From the NCBI GenBank assembly GCA_951800675.1, contig CATOKC010000065.1:1-18415 (forward strand): a DNA stretch of 18,415 nucleotides, given 5' to 3'. The notes beneath the pieces were generated by a model. The model made no database searches and was not told the origin of the DNA. It worked only from the letters and a program-made list of their open reading frames with translations. This document shows positions 15,631 through 18,415 of the stretch, piece after piece; the stretch's first letter is position 1, and every line of letters starts with the position of its first letter. This DNA comes from an uncultured Oscillibacter sp. GTDB lineage: Bacteria > Bacillota_A > Clostridia > Oscillospirales > Oscillospiraceae. The position numbers were made by a program, and so were the translations under genes.

Positions 15631-16146
15631 TCATCCTTCGCCTTCCGCATTCTGCTTTTCCAATTTCTGCCTTTGCTCCTGCATCTTAGCGGCCGAGGTG
15701 GTACGGAACCGAACCCGGGATTGCTTCACCTCATCCAAGGCGGCCTGGACCGCCTCCTCCGTCCGGGCCAGGGCATCCTCGGCATAGCTGTTGGCCACCT
15801 GATAGAGCTGGCGGGAGCGTTCCTCGGCCCGGGTAACGATCTGCCGGGCCTTCTCCCGGGCAGCGTACATGACCTCGCTTTCGGAAATCTTCGTCTTAGC
15901 CTCCAGCTCCGCCTGGCGCATCATGCGCTCCACGTCCCGCTTGGCGTCCTCCACAAACTTCTCCCGGGCGCCCAGCAGCTCCTGCGCCCGCTTGATCTCC
16001 GCCGGAAGCTGTGCCCGGAGCTCGTCCAAAAGATCCAACAGCTCGTCCCGGTCCACAATGCTCATGCTGGGCTTCAAGGCGGGGGCCTTGGCATCCTCGA
16101 TTCGCTCATAGATCATGTCGATCAGGCGGTTGATATCATTGGCCAT
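15631..16146 (-). CDS. Conserved coiled-coil protein of unknown function
   Basis: I cannot assign a function. The 171-residue product is soluble, with no signal peptide or membrane segment. It is highly charged and almost all alpha-helical, with long Glu/Arg/Ala/Lys heptads from about residue 50 to 165. Such proteins are often labelled as V/F-type ATPase stalk subunit-like (subunit H or b), but that label usually reflects coiled-coil composition; no ATPase gene is nearby. A DivIVA-type role is another idea but the N-terminal MANDINRLIDMIYERIEDA lacks a clear DivIVA membrane-binding motif. The ATG at 16146 has GGAGG eight bases upstream and overlaps the end of coaD by 11 bases, so the two are translated together. 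I recall a similar gene after coaD in other Clostridia. Confidence 0.75.
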   Translation of the reverse strand: MANDINRLIDMIYERIEDAKAPALKPSMSIVDRDELLDLLDELRAQLPAEIKRAQELLGAREKFVEDAKRDVERMMRQAELEAKTKISESEVMYAAREKARQIVTRAEERSRQLYQVANSYAEDALARTEEAVQAALDEVKQSRVRFRTTSAAKMQEQRQKLEKQNAEGEG

Positions 16147-16642
16147 GGTTTGATCCTCCCTCTTTCTCTGCAAGTTCCTCCACAAGCGGGATGACGGGCC
16201 CGGGCAGATACCGCCCCAGCGGCTGGCGGTAGCGAATCATCTCCCGGGCCATGGAGGAACTGAAATGCTGGTACGGGGCGCTGGCAGGCAGGAGCAGCGT
16301 CTCCAGCCCCGGGCAGATTCCCCGGTTGATCTGGGCCATCTGGTACTCGCCGTCGAAGTCCGTCACACAGCGGACCCCCCGGACGATGGCGCAAGCCCTG
16401 TGATTTTTGGCGAAATCCGCCAGCAGTCCAGGCCAGAGCTCCGCCTCCACGTTGGGCAGCTCCTCGATGGCGGCCCGGACCATTTGGAGCTTTTGTTCCG
16501 GGGTAAACATCTGGTTGCGCTTCTCGGCGTTGGGGCTGACGCAGACCCAAACCTGATCAAAGCATCCGGCGGCCCGGCGGATCACGTCCAGGTGACCCAG
16601 GGTGATGGGGTCGAAGCTGCCGGAGCAGATGGCTGTTCTCAT
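16136..16642 (-). CDS. coaD: Phosphopantetheine adenylyltransferase CoaD
   Basis: CoaD joins ATP and 4'-phosphopantetheine to dephospho-CoA, the fourth step of coenzyme A synthesis. The 168-residue protein begins with the nucleotidyltransferase block CSGSFDPITLGH (6-17), including the TxGH motif. It also has VRGVRCVTDFDGEYQMAQIN, the typical substrate-binding segment, and a late SSSMAREM block in the position of ISSSxVRE. The ATG at 16642 gives the normal family start and has GAGGA eight bases upstream. In-frame codons further up (16666, 16696) overlap rsmD and are less likely. It lies 16 bases after rsmD, a common pairing in firmicutes and many other bacteria, and overlaps the following coiled-coil gene. 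Confidence 0.96.
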   Translation of the reverse strand: MRTAICSGSFDPITLGHLDVIRRAAGCFDQVWVCVSPNAEKRNQMFTPEQKLQMVRAAIEELPNVEAELWPGLLADFAKNHRACAIVRGVRCVTDFDGEYQMAQINRGICPGLETLLLPASAPYQHFSSSMAREMIRYRQPLGRYLPGPVIPLVEELAEKEGGSNHGQ

Positions 16643-16658
16643 GAGCGGTTTCCTCGTT

Positions 16659-17213
16659 CTATTCATTTCCCTCCCGGCGAAAGAGGGTGACGTCAATCTT
16701 GCCGTAGCGATAAGTCTTTCGCAGGCGGCACCCCGCCGGGATGGCCAGGCGGCGGTCCGCCGGGTGTTCCGCTACGATTATACCATAAGGAGCCAGAATG
16801 TCAAATCCAGGGGCGGTCAGCCTCTCCAGCGCCTGCTCCAGCAGGCCGGAGGCGTAGGGCGGGTCCAAAAACACTAGATCAAAGGATTCCTTCGCCCCGG
16901 CCAGAAATTCCAAAGAATCCCCATGGACCACCTGGGCCCGGTTCTGAAGGTCCGTCAGAGTCAAATTCTTCTTTACCAACGCAAAGGCATCCTTCCGCCG
17001 GTCCACGAAGACAGCGGAGGCGGCCCCCCGGCTCAAGCACTCAATGCCCATCTGGCCGGTGCCGGCGAAGAGGTCCAGCACCCTCCGGCCCTCGATGTCA
17101 AATTGCAGGGCGCTGAACACGCCCTCCTTCACCCGGTCAGTGGTGGGGCGGGTCTCCAGCCCCTCCAGCTCCAACAGGCGGCGGCCCCCGGCGGAGCCCG
17201 TGATCACACGCAT
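16659..17213 (-). CDS. rsmD: 16S rRNA (guanine966-N2)-methyltransferase RsmD
   Basis: RsmD methylates N2 of G966 in 16S rRNA during assembly of the small subunit, with S-adenosylmethionine as donor. The 184-residue product starts MRVITGSAGGRRL and shows RPTTDRVKEGVF (22-33), the SAM-binding loop VLDLFAGTGQMGIE (45-58) and the catalytic FLDPPY motif (115-120). All are standard for the family. I chose the ATG at 17213, with AGGAGG seven bases upstream; the frame continues upstream to 17264 without signals. It is the first gene after a good promoter. Confidence 0.96.
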   Translation of the reverse strand: MRVITGSAGGRRLLELEGLETRPTTDRVKEGVFSALQFDIEGRRVLDLFAGTGQMGIECLSRGAASAVFVDRRKDAFALVKKNLTLTDLQNRAQVVHGDSLEFLAGAKESFDLVFLDPPYASGLLEQALERLTAPGFDILAPYGIIVAEHPADRRLAIPAGCRLRKTYRYGKIDVTLFRREGNE

Positions 17214-17252
17214 GGCGGTTCCTCCTGAACGACGGCGGTTTATACGGCGTTT

Positions 17253-17281
17253 ATTGTACGGCAAAGTTCCCCAGTTTTCAA
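17253..17281 (-). promoter_or_regulatory. Sigma-A-type promoter of rsmD-coaD
   Basis: TTGAAA (17281-17276), 17 bases, TACAAT (17258-17253) on the minus strand: five of six matches in each box at ideal spacing. The start near 17246 gives a leader of about 33 bases. Confidence 0.85.
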
Positions 17282-17303
17282 GAGCATTTCCAAGAAAAAC
17301 AAG

Positions 17304-17327
17304 AAAAAACTCCGCCGCGCGGCGGAG
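17304..17327 (-). terminator. Rho-independent terminator of the ABC transporter unit
   Basis: CTCCGCCGC/GCGGCGGAG (17310-17327) is an 18-base perfect palindrome. The minus strand then reads six T and further T-rich sequence. It starts eight bases after the ATPase stop codon. Confidence 0.95.
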
Positions 17328-17334
17328 CTCTTCC

Positions 17335-17901
17335 TTATGATTTCCCCAGACGCAGCAGCGGCGCGTCCTCCAGTCCTGTCAGGTCGTGGGTGGCCAGCAG
17401 CACCGGCTTCCCCATCCCCCTCTCCCGGAGCAGCTCCAGACACCGGGTCCGGCTCTCCCCGTCCAGTCCGGTGAAGGGTTCGTCCAAGGCCAAGGCATCC
17501 CCCGGAGCCAAGAGGGCCCGGGCCAGGGCCAAGCGCCGCCTCATGCCCCCGGACCACGCCCGGACGGGCTTGGCGTCCGAAAGCTCCAACCCCAGGCGGG
17601 CCAGCAGCTCTCCCGCCCCGCCGGGGACCTCCCCCAGAGCAAAGCGAAGGTTCGCCGCGGCGGACAGGTCCTCCAGCAGACGGTCCTCCTGAAACACGGC
17701 GGCCCAGCGGCAGTCCGCCCCACGAATCGTCCCGGCGTCGGCCTGCTCCAGACCCAACAGGAGACGAAGCAGAGTGGTTTTCCCCGTCCCGGAGGGGGCG
17801 GCAATGCAGGTGATACCGGGCTGGAAAACGGCGGTCAAATGGGTCAGTACAGGCTTGCCGCCGTAGGATTTGCAAAGTCCCTCCACGCAAATTTCCATCA
17901 T
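17335..17901 (-). CDS. ABC importer ATPase, nitrate/sulfonate/taurine-type (compact)
   Basis: This is the ATP-hydrolysing subunit of an importer. The 188-residue protein has Walker A APSGTGKTT (35-43), the Q-loop (Gln71 in VFQEDRLLE), the signature WSGGM (116-120), Walker B ALALDEP (136-142), the D-loop GLDG (145-148) and the switch histidine (His172 in ATHD). All catalytic elements are present, but it is much shorter than the usual 240-260 residues of SsuB/TauB-type ATPases: it ends 16 residues after the histidine. Its start overlaps the permease stop in an ATGA, and a second ATG follows directly, so either may be used. The substrate cannot be read from the sequence; aliphatic sulfonates, taurine, nitrate and thiamine precursors are all possible. 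Confidence 0.9.
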   Translation of the reverse strand: MMEICVEGLCKSYGGKPVLTHLTAVFQPGITCIAAPSGTGKTTLLRLLLGLEQADAGTIRGADCRWAAVFQEDRLLEDLSAAANLRFALGEVPGGAGELLARLGLELSDAKPVRAWSGGMRRRLALARALLAPGDALALDEPFTGLDGESRTRCLELLRERGMGKPVLLATHDLTGLEDAPLLRLGKS

Positions 17902-18415
17902 GCCCCCACCTTTCCCGCCAAGCTGTCTATCGCCGCCAGGAACAGCCGCTCGAAAACCGCCGACAGCGCCAGGATCACGGCGGTCCAGGCGAAGAGGTCC
18001 GGGGTTTGCAGGTAAATCTTCGCGGTGTACAGCCGCTCACCGATGGTCCCCGCCGGGAGGCCGATGACCTCCGCCGCCACTCCCGCCTTCCAGCACAGAC
18101 CCAGGGCCAGGGAGGCGGCGGAGCGGAAATAGGGCAGCGCCTGGGGCAGGTAAACGCCCCATACCCGCCGCCGGAAGGGAATACGGTAGACTCGGGCCAG
18201 CTCCAGGAGCTTCGGGTCTGTCTGCCGGAGACCCTCCAGCACGTTGAGGTACACCGGCGGGAAGACCATCAGGGCGGAAATGAACAGGGACAGCGCTTCC
18301 GCGTCCAGCCACACCAGGGCCAGGATGATGAAGGAGGCCACGGGGACCGCCTTCACCACCGCCACTGGCGGGGCCAGCAGGTCCCGGAGCCAGGGCCGGC
18401 CCGCCGCCAAAGACG
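17898..18415 (-). CDS. ABC importer permease, SsuC/TauC-like (cut by window edge)
   Basis: This is the membrane subunit paired with the ATPase that follows. The visible 172 residues contain several hydrophobic segments and the cytoplasmic coupling (EAA-like) loop, seen as ELARVYRIPFRRRVWGVYLPQ with the typical LPxALPY continuation. This pattern fits the binding-protein-dependent transport family of sulfonate, nitrate and taurine systems. The frame is open to the window edge, so the N-terminal part and the true start are outside. A TTG at 18410 is internal and not a start. The stop codon overlaps the ATPase start by four bases, which points to coupled translation. The substrate-binding protein is not in view. 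Confidence 0.88.
   Translation of the reverse strand, partial: SLAAGRPWLRDLLAPPVAVVKAVPVASFIILALVWLDAEALSLFISALMVFPPVYLNVLEGLRQTDPKLLELARVYRIPFRRRVWGVYLPQALPYFRSAASLALGLCWKAGVAAEVIGLPAGTIGERLYTAKIYLQTPDLFAWTAVILALSAVFERLFLAAIDSLAGKVGA

Overview
The window is an 18.4 kb chromosomal segment from a spore-forming, flagellated, Gram-positive-type bacterium of the Clostridia. I infer an Oscillospiraceae-like gut lineage from three things: high GC coding sequence, a SpoIVB sporulation protease, and a flagellin whose N-terminal domain resembles those of gut Clostridia. The MurE ligase carries the DNPR motif, which points to meso-diaminopimelate peptidoglycan. Every gene I accept is on the minus strand, so transcription runs from high to low coordinates. 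The long plus-strand open frames are shadows of these genes.

Layout in transcription order. (1) 18415-17335: the end of an ABC importer operon, with a permease cut by the window edge and a compact ATPase, closed by a strong terminator. (2) 17281-15492: a promoter, then rsmD, coaD and a coiled-coil protein gene, ending in a terminator. (3) 15381-10639: the first part of the division and cell-wall (dcw) cluster, mraZ, rsmH, ftsL and a class B PBP with two PASTA domains. Its promoter is followed by 10-bp-phased GTGGGGA repeats that look like MraZ operator boxes. (4) 10602-3330: a second promoter, then murE, mraY, ftsW, murG, murA and ftsQ/divIB. (5) 3273-1970: a third promoter, ftsZ and a terminator. 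(6) 1841-758: spoIVB and its terminator. (7) 695-1: a sigma-28-type promoter, a long structured leader and the start of a flagellin gene.

Together the central genes make the lipid-linked peptidoglycan precursor (MurA, MurE, MraY, MurG) and build the septum (FtsL, FtsQ, FtsW, PBP, FtsZ). MraZ and RsmH sit at the head, where MraZ probably controls the cluster. murD and murF are not in the cluster. ftsZ is followed by spoIVB rather than by the spoIIGA-sigE-sigG genes found there in Bacillus and many clostridia.

Most of the window is ordinary core genome. I found no new enzyme system, mobile element, CRISPR array, tRNA or rRNA. The parts most worth a second look are the flagellin leader RNA, the two-orientation MraZ-box arrangement, the hairpins between ftsL and the PBP gene and between murE and mraY, the long basic tail on FtsW and the charged insertion in the PBP.
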